NCBI GenBank assembly: GCA_002151545.1
Contig: CP021237.1
Coordinates: 4,650,001-4,714,000, forward strand
From: Sphingobacteriaceae bacterium GW460-11-11-14-LB5
Lineage (GTDB): Bacteria; Bacteroidota; Bacteroidia; Sphingobacteriales; Sphingobacteriaceae
Length of the DNA: 64,000 nt
Reading direction: 5' to 3'
Part shown: piece after piece, positions 26,055-34,459 of the stretch
Numbering within the stretch: the first letter of the stretch is position 1
Layout of the letters: the number at the start of each line of letters is the position of its first letter
The notes under the pieces: model-generated
Told to the model about the DNA's origin: nothing
The model's input: the letters and a program-made list of their open reading frames with translations, nothing else
The model's database searches: none
Translations under genes and position numbers: made by a program

Positions 26055-27755
26055 GTGAGAAAAAACTTATTTATACTTATTGCCCTTTGTGGCACTGCAT
26101 TTTCGGCAAGCGCACAACAGAAAACCTATTTAGAATTATTGGCCAATCAACCGAAATGGGTCGATTCGGTTTTTAACAAACTTAACCGTAGAGAACGTAT
26201 TGCGCAGATGTTCTTTGTTCGGGCACATACCAATCTGGGTAAAAAATATACCGACTCAGTTGGTCAGGTCATTAAAAAAGAACAATTGGGTGGAGTAATC
26301 TTTTTTCAGGGAGGCCCCGGCCGGCAGGTTTTAGCCACTAATGCCTATCAAAAATTAAGCAGGGTACCCTTAATCGTAGCCAATGATGGTGAATGGGGTT
26401 TGGGCATGCGCCTGGACAGCACAATTTCCTTTCCTTATCAAATGACCCTTGGCGCAATCCAAAATAAAGAGCTGTTGTATAAAATGGGCTTGGAAGTAGC
26501 CAAAGATTACAAACGCATGGGTATGCAGATGAACTTAGCACCCGATGCCGACATCAATAATAACCCTAAAAATCCGGTTATTAATTACCGCTCTTTTGGC
26601 GAAAATAAATACAATGTGGCGACCAAGGTTGCCGCTTATATGAAAGGCATGCAAGATGGCGGTTTATTAACCACCTTGAAGCACTTTCCTGGTCATGGCG
26701 ATACTGATGTAGACTCGCATTACGATTTACCCCAGCTTACTTTCTCTGCTACACGTTTGGATACTTTAGAAATGTATCCTTTCAAAGAGCTGATTAAACA
26801 AGGGGCTTCTGGCGTGATGATTGCACACATGAACATCCCATCTTTAGATAATACGCCAAATTTACCCTCTACCCTTTCCAAGCCGATTGTTACAGGCATT
26901 TTAAAACAGAAATTAGGCTTTAAAGGCTTGATCATCTCGGATGCGATGGACATGAAAGGTGTGGTAAAATACTTTAAAGATGGCGAAGCGGATCTGATGG
27001 GTATTATTGCAGGCAACGATATCATAGAACTTTCGGAAAATAGCGATAGGGCGATTAAACTGGTGCGTAAAGCGGTGAGACAGGATCGTGTAAGCATGGC
27101 CGAGATCGACCAAAGCGTGCGTAAAATATTAACTGCAAAATATTGGGCAGGTTTGGCTAAACGCGATACCATTGTAACCCAGGGTGTTGTTGCTGCCGTA
27201 AACCGCAACGCAAGTAATGCTTTGGTGCAGGAGTTGGCCAATGCGTCAGTAACCCTGCTAAAAGGTAAAGATTATATCAAACGTCTTATTCCAATCAGAA
27301 GAACAGCCATTATCAGTATCGGCGTACCCTCGGTAACTACTTTCCAGAAAGAGATTTCGAAAGGTTATTATAACTCTGTTTATTATGTGCTGGATAAAGA
27401 TGCCAATGCAACACAAATTTCGAACATTGCCCGCGAAATCGCTGCATTTGACCAGGTGATTGTGGGCATTCACGATAGCCGCGCAAGACCAGCAAACAAT
27501 ATCCCGCTCAATGCAGGCGTAAAAAACTTTATTAAAGAGTTATCAGCAAAAAATGCTGTTTTTGCGTTGTTTGCTAATCCATATAATCTGGCCGGCTTAG
27601 CTGGTTTAGAAAACAGTAAAGGTTTGGTTGTTGCTTATCAAAAAGAAGATTACATGCAGATTTCGGCTGCTGCAGTGATTAACAACAGATTGACACCTAC
27701 TGGCAAGTTACCCGTAAGCGTGGCTCCGTTTTATAAATTCGGCGACGGGCTTTAG
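26055..27755 (+). CDS. Beta-N-acetylhexosaminidase-type glycoside hydrolase family 3 protein, secreted
   Basis: 566 residues from a GTG at 26055, which opens a signal peptide (RKNLFILIALCGTAFSASAQQ). The NagZ-type loop KHFPGHGDTDVDSH (residues 209-222) carries the His general acid/base with Asp, and SDAMDM has the nucleophile Asp296. A GH3 C-terminal domain follows. Proteins with this motif cleave beta-GlcNAc, as in peptidoglycan recycling or chitin breakdown. It lacks the beta-lactamase-like third domain found in some Bacteroidota relatives. A TTG at 26016 would add 13 residues and is less likely. The neighbours are NAD and nucleotide genes, so it is monocistronic. Confidence 0.88.
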   Translation: MRKNLFILIALCGTAFSASAQQKTYLELLANQPKWVDSVFNKLNRRERIAQMFFVRAHTNLGKKYTDSVGQVIKKEQLGGVIFFQGGPGRQVLATNAYQKLSRVPLIVANDGEWGLGMRLDSTISFPYQMTLGAIQNKELLYKMGLEVAKDYKRMGMQMNLAPDADINNNPKNPVINYRSFGENKYNVATKVAAYMKGMQDGGLLTTLKHFPGHGDTDVDSHYDLPQLTFSATRLDTLEMYPFKELIKQGASGVMIAHMNIPSLDNTPNLPSTLSKPIVTGILKQKLGFKGLIISDAMDMKGVVKYFKDGEADLMGIIAGNDIIELSENSDRAIKLVRKAVRQDRVSMAEIDQSVRKILTAKYWAGLAKRDTIVTQGVVAAVNRNASNALVQELANASVTLLKGKDYIKRLIPIRRTAIISIGVPSVTTFQKEISKGYYNSVYYVLDKDANATQISNIAREIAAFDQVIVGIHDSRARPANNIPLNAGVKNFIKELSAKNAVFALFANPYNLAGLAGLENSKGLVVAYQKEDYMQISAAAVINNRLTPTGKLPVSVAPFYKFGDGL

Positions 27756-27943
27756 TTATTGACCACATAGGCACGAAGAATACAAAGAATCAGATGTCGG
27801 ATGATTAAATCTTCCGGCATTTTTTTATTTCTATAATTTTTTCTCTGAAATAATCAATCTATTACTTTAGTCTTTCAGCTTTTACCTTTTTTCAAAACAA
27901 TTCTTTGCTCAAAACGATTATCTAATTATAAAATCTTAATGTT

Positions 27944-28153
27944 ATGATAGACCCGGAAGATGACAATTATTCAAACGATCCTAATGATGCTTTACGCAGA
28001 GAGGATGATGTAGAAAATATCAATGAAATTAATGGTGATGATACCAGCATTGAACACGACAAAGATCTGCTGGAGCAAGCCGATGAAGCATCTAGGGCTT
28101 CTTACGAGTTAAACCTTGATGATGAAGTGGAAGAAGATGATCTAGATGATTAA
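27944..28153 (+). CDS. Small acidic protein of unknown function
   Basis: 69 residues, over a third Asp or Glu, with no hydrophobic core (NDPNDALRREDDVENINEINGDD, ending EVEEDDLDD), so probably disordered. A clear terminator follows at once and codon use looks like its neighbours, which supports a real gene. No domain is recognised. Confidence 0.6.
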   Translation: MIDPEDDNYSNDPNDALRREDDVENINEINGDDTSIEHDKDLLEQADEASRASYELNLDDEVEEDDLDD

Positions 28154-28157
28154 AAAG

Positions 28158-28192
28158 AAAGCCGTCCCGATGTAAAATCAGGACGGCTTTTT
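28158..28192 (+). terminator. Rho-independent terminator after the acidic protein gene
   Basis: AAAGCCGTCC (28158-28167) pairs with GGACGGCTTT (28181-28190), followed by further T residues. It lies 4 bases after the stop codon. Confidence 0.85.
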
Positions 28193-28248
28193 ATTTTTTA
28201 AGTTGCCCGGTTTTCTCCCTAAACCTTACAACTTTATACCTTAAACCT

Positions 28249-28782
28249 TTACTTGGCCTTCGACTTGTAAGTTTCGGGATTAACTGCAGTGGTTGTCCAT
28301 CCTTTTAAAAAAGAGGTAATTTTCTTTACATCATGTCCAACTTTCTTTTTACCGTTAGCGCCAACTTCTTCGGTTTCTAAATAAGAAGAATTTTCAATGT
28401 GTAACACTTTGCCTTTACCATCAAGGATTAAAAATACCGGAAAGCCAAAACGTTGAGGATATCCTAAACTGGCTAAAACACTTTCGTTTTTATTTTCAGG
28501 ACTGTAATTAACCAGAACAGTTTCAAAATTGTCGTTAATGTATTTTTTTAGCGTTGCTGTGCTGTCAACCAGATTGTGGAATGCAATACACCAGCTACAC
28601 CAGTTCCCACCAACCTGAAGCAAAACATGTTTATTTTCTTTAGCTGCCTTTCCAACCGCAGCAGCAATTTCGGCTTTGGCATCGGCTTGTGGGTTATAGA
28701 TATGAACGCCTTCTTTTTTCGCCTGACTAAAAGCTGCAGTCGAAAGAAATACAGCCGTTAATAAAATGACTAATCTTTTCAT
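28249..28782 (-). CDS. Thioredoxin-family protein, periplasmic
   Basis: 177 residues with a signal peptide (MKRLVILLTAVFLSTAAFSQA). The thioredoxin fold carries the redox motif CSWC in VGGNWCSWCIAFHNLV, as in the DUF255/thioredoxin_7 group, and the cis-Pro region reads GFPVFLILD. It probably reduces or isomerises periplasmic disulfides. It converges with the small acidic gene and stands alone. Confidence 0.88.
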   Translation of the reverse strand: MKRLVILLTAVFLSTAAFSQAKKEGVHIYNPQADAKAEIAAAVGKAAKENKHVLLQVGGNWCSWCIAFHNLVDSTATLKKYINDNFETVLVNYSPENKNESVLASLGYPQRFGFPVFLILDGKGKVLHIENSSYLETEEVGANGKKKVGHDVKKITSFLKGWTTTAVNPETYKSKAK

Positions 28783-28983
28783 GATTTTTCTGAATAATAA
28801 TTAAGTAAAAGTAATAAAGTATAATCTTACAATAAATTATTCGCGAATTCTTTACAGAGACATGGAAAATGTGAGATTCATAGTCCGTAGTCCGTAGAAT
28901 GGAAAGTGATTTGGAACGAAGATTTAGTTCAATAAGTATTTTTTACATTTTCCATCTTCCATGCCCCATCTTCCATTTTTGCA

Positions 28984-28991
28984 TATCTTTG
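28984..28991 (+). promoter_or_regulatory. -7 element close to the TatD-like start
   Basis: TATCTTTG, a full TAnnTTTG match, ends 7 bases before the ATG at 28999. Transcription would start almost at the start codon. The -33 partner is not clear. Confidence 0.4.
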
Positions 28992-28998
28992 CCCTGCA

Positions 28999-29655
28999 AT
29001 GGATTTTTTAGACATACATACCCATAAAACTGCTACCCAAGCAGGGGTAACCAGCATTCAAAGCCTGTCGTTAACTGACGATATCTTTTTAGCGATGCCT
29101 AAAACAAAACCGATTTCGGTAGGCTTACATCCATGGTTTGCCAAAATTGATCACCTGCAGCTTCAAATGAAATATTTAACGGTTGTGGCCAATCAACCGA
29201 ATGTTAAACAGATCGGCGAATGTGGTTTAGATCGCTTAAGAGGTGAAAACCTGGGAAATCAGACAATAATCCTAGAAAAGCAGATAGAATTGGCTGAAAA
29301 GATTAACAAACCGTTGATTCTGCATTGCGTGAAATGCTTTTCTGAACTGATTGCGATTAAAGACCGGTTGAAAGTTAAAGTACCAATGATCATCCATGGT
29401 TTTAATAAAAATGAAAAACTTGGCCAGCAATTATTGGATAAAGGATTTTTACTTTCATTTGGTTTGGCTGCGTTGAAAGAAAGCTCGGGTGCGGCAAAAC
29501 TCATTCAAAGTACCGATAATTTTTTCCTGGAAACAGACGATGCGGATATATCGATTGCAGAAATTTACCAGGCCGCAGCCATTTTAAAAAAATGTAGTGT
29601 TGATGAACTTAAAGCTCGTATTTTTACCTACTGGAAAAAATTCAATTTAATATAA
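28999..29655 (+). CDS. TatD-family metal-dependent hydrolase
   Basis: 218 residues, shorter than E. coli TatD (about 260). Metal ligands are recognisable: DIHTHK at residues 5-10, GECGLDR, LHCVKC, IHGFN and ETDDAD. The fold is that of the amidohydrolase-like DNases. The function in this organism is unproven; 3'-5' exonuclease or deacylase activity is known in relatives. It is followed 47 bases later by tcdA, with half of a REP-like element (CTGAGCCTGTCGAAG) in the gap. Confidence 0.85.
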   Translation: MDFLDIHTHKTATQAGVTSIQSLSLTDDIFLAMPKTKPISVGLHPWFAKIDHLQLQMKYLTVVANQPNVKQIGECGLDRLRGENLGNQTIILEKQIELAEKINKPLILHCVKCFSELIAIKDRLKVKVPMIIHGFNKNEKLGQQLLDKGFLLSFGLAALKESSGAAKLIQSTDNFFLETDDADISIAEIYQAAAILKKCSVDELKARIFTYWKKFNLI

Positions 29656-29665
29656 ACTTGTCATT

Positions 29666-29680
29666 CTGAGCCTGTCGAAG
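29666..29680. repeat. Single copy of the CTGAGCCTGTCGAAG repeat
   Basis: This 15-mer is identical to one arm of the inverted pair at 45711-45752. It lies between the TatD-like gene and tcdA. Confidence 0.6.
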
Positions 29681-29702
29681 AATACAGTCAATTACAAAAA
29701 TT

Positions 29703-30497
29703 ATGTCTGATGTTACCTGGCTTTCGCGCTCTGCCCTCCTTGTAGGAAATGATGGAATAGAAAAACTACAATCGAAACACGTTCTGGTAATTGGTTTAGG
29801 TGGAGTAGGTTCTTTTGCAGCCGAATTTATCTGCCGCTCAGGCGTTGGCGAAATGACTATTGTAGACGGTGATGTAGTTGACCCGACCAACCGGAACAGG
29901 CAACTACCAGCTTTGGCAACCAATCATGGTGTAAGCAAAGCTGCAATTATGCAAGAGCGTTTACTGGCCATTAACCCCGAATTAAAACTCCATGTGGTAA
30001 ACACTTTTCTTACGCCGGAAAAATGCAGGGAAATTTTAGAGTCTGATTTCGATTACATCATGGATTGCATCGACAGTGTAATGCCCAAAATCACTTTGTT
30101 AGGAACGGCACTGGAAAAGAATATTCCTATTGTAAGCTCAATGGGTGCTGGTGGTAAAATGGACCCCACCAGATTAAGAATTACCCTGCTTCCTGATACC
30201 TATCAATGTGTTTTTGCCAGTTATGTACGCAAAAGGCTGAATAAACTTGCCAATGCAGCAAAAATAAAAGCTGTTTTCTCCACAGAGGAAATGGATAAAA
30301 ACTCGATGATCATGACTGATGGGAGTAATTTCAAGCGTTCGGCTTATGGCACCGTTTCTTATCTGCCCGCAGCATTTGGCGGGGCCTGTGCTTCGGTTGT
30401 AATCCGCGATCTGCTTGGCCTTCCAATCGAAATGGCCGAACGCCCTGCAAGAATTAGCCATAAAACGCTCAATAAACGGAAAAGCAAAAAAGTCTGA
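29703..30497 (+). CDS. tcdA: tRNA threonylcarbamoyladenosine dehydratase (TcdA/CsdL)
   Basis: 264 residues with the E1-like ThiF fold. The ATP-binding loop is VIGLGGVGSFAAEF and the adenylate-binding region is DGDVVDPTNRNRQ. It also has DYIMDCIDSVMPK and a C-terminal FGGACASVVIRDLLG. TcdA dehydrates t6A37 to cyclic ct6A in tRNAs that read ANN codons. It may be co-transcribed with the TatD-like gene. Confidence 0.93.
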   Translation: MSDVTWLSRSALLVGNDGIEKLQSKHVLVIGLGGVGSFAAEFICRSGVGEMTIVDGDVVDPTNRNRQLPALATNHGVSKAAIMQERLLAINPELKLHVVNTFLTPEKCREILESDFDYIMDCIDSVMPKITLLGTALEKNIPIVSSMGAGGKMDPTRLRITLLPDTYQCVFASYVRKRLNKLANAAKIKAVFSTEEMDKNSMIMTDGSNFKRSAYGTVSYLPAAFGGACASVVIRDLLGLPIEMAERPARISHKTLNKRKSKKV

Positions 30498-30566
30498 TCC
30501 TCATGAATTGTTGATATCATGATTTCGCGAAAATTTTAAATTGTTGTAAGTTAGGGTAAGATTAAA

Positions 30567-30700
30567 CCACCCCGCCCTGCGGGCACCCCTCCAAAGGAGG
30601 GGAATAACCCAACTTAAAAATGCAACAGAAAACTAACCCCCATGCCAGCTTAGGCGCCCAGAATTCCCCTCTCCCAGAGGGGTGTCCGAAGGACGGGGTG
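30567..30700. repeat. Inverted pair of GC-rich REP-like elements
   Basis: CCACCCCGCCCTGCGGGCAC... at 30567-30605 and its near-complement at 30663-30700 share about 30 of 38 positions. Each half can fold itself: CCCTCC/GGAGGGG in the left copy, CCCCTCTCCCAGAGGGG in the right. The right half lies inside the 5' coding end of the DUF559 gene. Confidence 0.7.
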
Positions 30701-31135
30701 TTAAAAAACATTTTGCAAAAAGATATCATAATTAACGGAACAACTTTAAAGCTAACACCAATTACAAATTTGCCTTATCAACCCCGGTTAAAAGAAAGGG
30801 CAAAAGCACTTCGCCAAGCTGGAAATTTGCCAGAAGTATTATTTTGGATGCAAATAACCAAAAAACGCTTTCATAAAATTGATTTTGACAGACAGCGCAT
30901 AATAGGTAATTATATAGTTGATTTTTATATCAAAAAGCTTGGCTTAGTCATTGAAATTGATGGATGTAGCCATGATGATAAACAGGCTTATGATAAACTA
31001 AGAGAAGACTATTTAATTTCTTTGGGTTTAAAAGTATACCGCATCTCAGTTGATGATGTAATGAAACAAATGGATTTTGTAATCATGGGTTTAGAAAAAT
31101 ATATTATTGCAGAGTATGGGATTATTCCTCCTTGA
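30620..31135 (+). CDS. DUF559 domain endonuclease-like protein
   Basis: 171 residues. The N-terminal 30 residues (ASLGAQNSPLPEGCPKDGVLKN) are a read-through of a REP-like element. The DUF559 core starts near residue 48: LKERAKALRQAGNLPEVLFWMQI, then QRIIGNYIVDFYIKKLGLVIEIDGCSHDD with the PD-(D/E)XK-like Asp and Glu-x-Asp, and EDYLISLGLKVYRISVDDV. This is a very-short-patch-repair-like endonuclease fold. The gene ends at GIIPP, also encoded in repeat-like DNA. It looks like a cargo gene of a dispersed repeat. The function is unproven. Confidence 0.85.
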   Translation: MQQKTNPHASLGAQNSPLPEGCPKDGVLKNILQKDIIINGTTLKLTPITNLPYQPRLKERAKALRQAGNLPEVLFWMQITKKRFHKIDFDRQRIIGNYIVDFYIKKLGLVIEIDGCSHDDKQAYDKLREDYLISLGLKVYRISVDDVMKQMDFVIMGLEKYIIAEYGIIPP

Positions 31136-31184
31136 TACCCCCCTGAAAGTTCCGATAAAAACAACTCAATATTATAAATTAAAA

Positions 31185-31227
31185 CCACCCTGCCCTACTG
31201 GTACCTCTCGATTTACATCGGAGGAAT
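31185..31227. repeat. Degenerate third copy of the GC-rich REP-like element
   Basis: CCACCCTGCCCTACTGGTAC... followed by CTCGATTTACATCGGAGGAAT keeps the order of the copy at 30567 with many changes. It lies just upstream of the addA-like start. Confidence 0.5.
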
Positions 31228-31239
31228 AAAGAAAACATT

Positions 31240-34200
31240 ATGCCCCAACCCCTCAAAATTCTTCAGGCCTCTGCAGGTTCCGGTAAAACGTTCAGTCTTA
31301 CGGCACATTACCTCACGCTGCTTTTTAGTGGAGACAATAAGTACCGCGAAATTTTAGCGGTAACCTTTACAAACAAGGCCACCGAAGAAATGAAAACGAG
31401 GATTCTCGAGGTACTGCTCGGACTGGCGAAAGGCAATCCATCTAAAAAAATCGACGATTATCGGAAACTGATTTTACAGGCTTACCCTACAGTAAGTCAA
31501 CAGGAATTACAGTTTAAAGCCGATAAGATTTACCGCAAAATTTTGCACGATTACAGCCGCTTTTCGGTAAGTACAATTGATGGTTTTGTGCAAAAAGTAA
31601 TTCGTGGTTTTGCTTTCGAGCTGGGACTCAATGCCGATTATAATTTAGAAATGAATTATGATAAGGTGAAAGATGACCTCGTGAATAAACTCGACGAAGC
31701 TTTAGACCACAACAAACAACTTTTACAATGGATCATCGATCTGGCTATCGAGCGCATCAGCGACAACAAAAGCTGGAACTATAAATTCGAACTTTATAAC
31801 CTGATCGGAGAAATATTTTCTGAGCGCTTCCAGATTTTCGAAGATGCGGTAAGTACACTCGGATTGGAAAACATCGATGAATTATTCAAAAAATATATCA
31901 GTGTTACTAAAGCCGAAATCAAAAATTTTGAAGAGGAACTGATTGCACTAGCTACCGAAGCCAACGAAGCCCTGAATGTAATCGGCGTAGAAACCGAACA
32001 CCTCAAAGGGAAATCGCGTAGTCCGCTGGCTAAGATTATTTTTGTTGCCAGAGGCGATTTTTCTAAAATAGAACCGCTGTTTAATTTAATTGATGAACCT
32101 GAGGAGTGGTTTCAAAAAAACACAAATTTCCCTGAAGCTTACGACACCGTAAATCCGATTCTCCAGAAATTAAAAGCACATTATTTAGCCCATTTACCCA
32201 ATTACAGCCTGGCCATCGCTTTTAATAAAAACCTTTACTATTTAAGGTTGATGCAGGAAATTGCCGTGTTATTGAAAGAATATCGGGCTGAAAATGACAA
32301 CCTCCTCATCAGCGATGCACAGAAACTGATTTCAGGGATTACCGAAGATGCAGGCGACAACCCTTCCTTCATCTGGGAAAAAGTGGGCAATCGTTACCGC
32401 AACTTTTTGTTCGACGAATTTCAGGACACCTCTACCAGCCAATGGGGAAGTTTTAAATCACTATTAACCAATGCGATGGCTACGCCGAGTCAGGATTTAA
32501 TCGATCACCTGATTGTTGGCGATACCAAACAATCTATTTACCGCTGGCGTAATGGCGATTGGAACATCCTGCATAAACATGCCAAATTAGACGTCGGCGC
32601 AGAAAATGTATTGGAAGAAAGTCTAGAAGAGAACTACAGAAGTGCCGAGAATATTATCACTTTCAACAATTTCCTTTATAAAGCTATTCCACTAACCCTG
32701 CAGAATGAGCTGAATGAAAATCTGGCTACGAAACCTGATAGCATCTCTAAATGGTGGCATGAGCAACATTATCAGCAGATTATAACCGATATTTATGGCG
32801 GTTCGACCCAAAATTTTGCCACCAATACTTTAAAGGGCGGCACCATCAAAATTAAGAAGTTTGGGAAAGATCATGCACCTAACGAAGCGCGTTTTACTGA
32901 AACCGTTTTCAGGGATATTGCCCTCGACGATATTGTTGAAGAAATAAACCACCTCAAAAACGAACAGCAGTATGCCCTAAAAGACATTGCCATTCTGGTT
33001 CGTTCGAATAGTGAAGCCTTACTAACCGTTAAAAAATTAATGGGGCATAACTTACCGGTTTTATCGGGCGATGCTTTGTTGATTTCGAACAACTCGGCCA
33101 TACAGCTCATCATTAATACCTTAAAAGTGCTGATTGGTTTAGAAACACAAACGGCATTATATAAAGCCAATTGTATTGCACTGTACCATTCGCTGCACGA
33201 TAAAGAGATCAATGCCAATCATTATCTGAATCTTAACAATAAGCCTTTAAATACCCTAACAGCAGTTTTACCCGTAGCCTTGTGCGAGAACTGGCAAAGC
33301 TGGTTACAGCTCCCGCTGCCCGAGCTCGTAGAAATTTTAATTGAAAGTTATGGTTTAAAAAATCTGACCGCCAATTTACCCTATCTGCTGGCTTTTAGAG
33401 ATTTAACCGCGTCAGCAGGCAAGCTTGGCGAAAAAGGCATTATTTCCTTTTTAACCTGGTGGGAAGAAGACGGCATCAAAAAATCACTACCCTCGCCCGA
33501 AGGTGCTGATGCGATACAGATCATCACCATACATAAATCTAAAGGACTGGCCTTTAGGGCGGTTTTTGTGCCATTTTGCAATTGGGAGATTAAAGGAAAA
33601 CCGAATGGCACTTTTTGGGTATCTTCAGAAGAAACCGTCTATAAAGAACTCAAGGGCATTCCATTGAAATACAACGAGGCATTGGCCGATTCGGCAATTG
33701 CAAAAGCATATTACGAGGAATTACTTTATAACAATATGGATGCCCTGAATATGCTTTATGTGGCTACCACACGCTCAAAGGATTATTTGTACATCGCCAC
33801 GATGGCCAAAAAGGAATTGAAATTATCCAACATGGGCGATGTGATCAACTTTACTTTTGATGAGCAGTTTGATGAAAATGGGGTATATGAAATTGTAGAT
33901 GATGTAATTGTTGAAAGTAAAGTTGAGGAATTCAATTTTATCAACTTAAAAAGTTACCCTACTACAACCCGCTTATCAGAGCTTTATATTCCCTCAGAAG
34001 ACAAACACTTAAAACATTTGGTCAATATTGAAAAATCAGGCAGAAAAGGCTCGCTATTGCACGATATTTTGGCCAGTGCCAGTACCGAAAAGGAGGTAAA
34101 TGATTATAGCACCAATCTGGTTCTACAGGGCATTATCAAAGAAGAAGAAAAGCAGAAATTAATCGATTCGGCATTGGAAGTATTAAACAATCCCGAACTT

Positions 34201-34458
34201 CAAATCATTTTAGGTAAAGCAAGTGAAAGCATCGTAGAAAAAAATATTATTGATGCCCACGGAAAACTCCACCGTCCAGACAGGGTGCTGATTAATGCTG
34301 ATGAAGTAATTATTCTGGACTATAAATTTACTTTGGAAGAAAGCGACAAACATATCGAACAGGTGAACAATTACAGGGTATTACTTTCCGAAATGGGTTA
34401 TCAAAATATCAAAACCTATCTTTTCTACGCAGTTAAGGGTAAATTGAAATTAGTATAA
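31240..34458 (+). CDS. addA: AddA/RecB-like UvrD-type helicase-nuclease
   Basis: 1072 residues. SF1 helicase motifs in order: ASAGSGKTFSL (Walker A, residues 9-19), AVTFTNKATEEMKTR, STIDGFVQKVIRGFA, FDEFQDTSTSQW, VGDTKQSIYRWRNGDW, LEENYRS, IITIHKSKGLAFRAVFVPF and MLYVATTRSKDYLYI. The C-terminus is a PD-(D/E)XK nuclease (GSLLHDIL, RPDRVLI, VIILDYKFT). It would unwind and resect DNA ends for RecA loading, paired with the next gene, which starts 1 base after this stop. The REP-like element just upstream may sit in its leader. Confidence 0.9.
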   Translation: MPQPLKILQASAGSGKTFSLTAHYLTLLFSGDNKYREILAVTFTNKATEEMKTRILEVLLGLAKGNPSKKIDDYRKLILQAYPTVSQQELQFKADKIYRKILHDYSRFSVSTIDGFVQKVIRGFAFELGLNADYNLEMNYDKVKDDLVNKLDEALDHNKQLLQWIIDLAIERISDNKSWNYKFELYNLIGEIFSERFQIFEDAVSTLGLENIDELFKKYISVTKAEIKNFEEELIALATEANEALNVIGVETEHLKGKSRSPLAKIIFVARGDFSKIEPLFNLIDEPEEWFQKNTNFPEAYDTVNPILQKLKAHYLAHLPNYSLAIAFNKNLYYLRLMQEIAVLLKEYRAENDNLLISDAQKLISGITEDAGDNPSFIWEKVGNRYRNFLFDEFQDTSTSQWGSFKSLLTNAMATPSQDLIDHLIVGDTKQSIYRWRNGDWNILHKHAKLDVGAENVLEESLEENYRSAENIITFNNFLYKAIPLTLQNELNENLATKPDSISKWWHEQHYQQIITDIYGGSTQNFATNTLKGGTIKIKKFGKDHAPNEARFTETVFRDIALDDIVEEINHLKNEQQYALKDIAILVRSNSEALLTVKKLMGHNLPVLSGDALLISNNSAIQLIINTLKVLIGLETQTALYKANCIALYHSLHDKEINANHYLNLNNKPLNTLTAVLPVALCENWQSWLQLPLPELVEILIESYGLKNLTANLPYLLAFRDLTASAGKLGEKGIISFLTWWEEDGIKKSLPSPEGADAIQIITIHKSKGLAFRAVFVPFCNWEIKGKPNGTFWVSSEETVYKELKGIPLKYNEALADSAIAKAYYEELLYNNMDALNMLYVATTRSKDYLYIATMAKKELKLSNMGDVINFTFDEQFDENGVYEIVDDVIVESKVEEFNFINLKSYPTTTRLSELYIPSEDKHLKHLVNIEKSGRKGSLLHDILASASTEKEVNDYSTNLVLQGIIKEEEKQKLIDSALEVLNNPELQIILGKASESIVEKNIIDAHGKLHRPDRVLINADEVIILDYKFTLEESDKHIEQVNNYRVLLSEMGYQNIKTYLFYAVKGKLKLV

Positions 34459-34459
34459 T

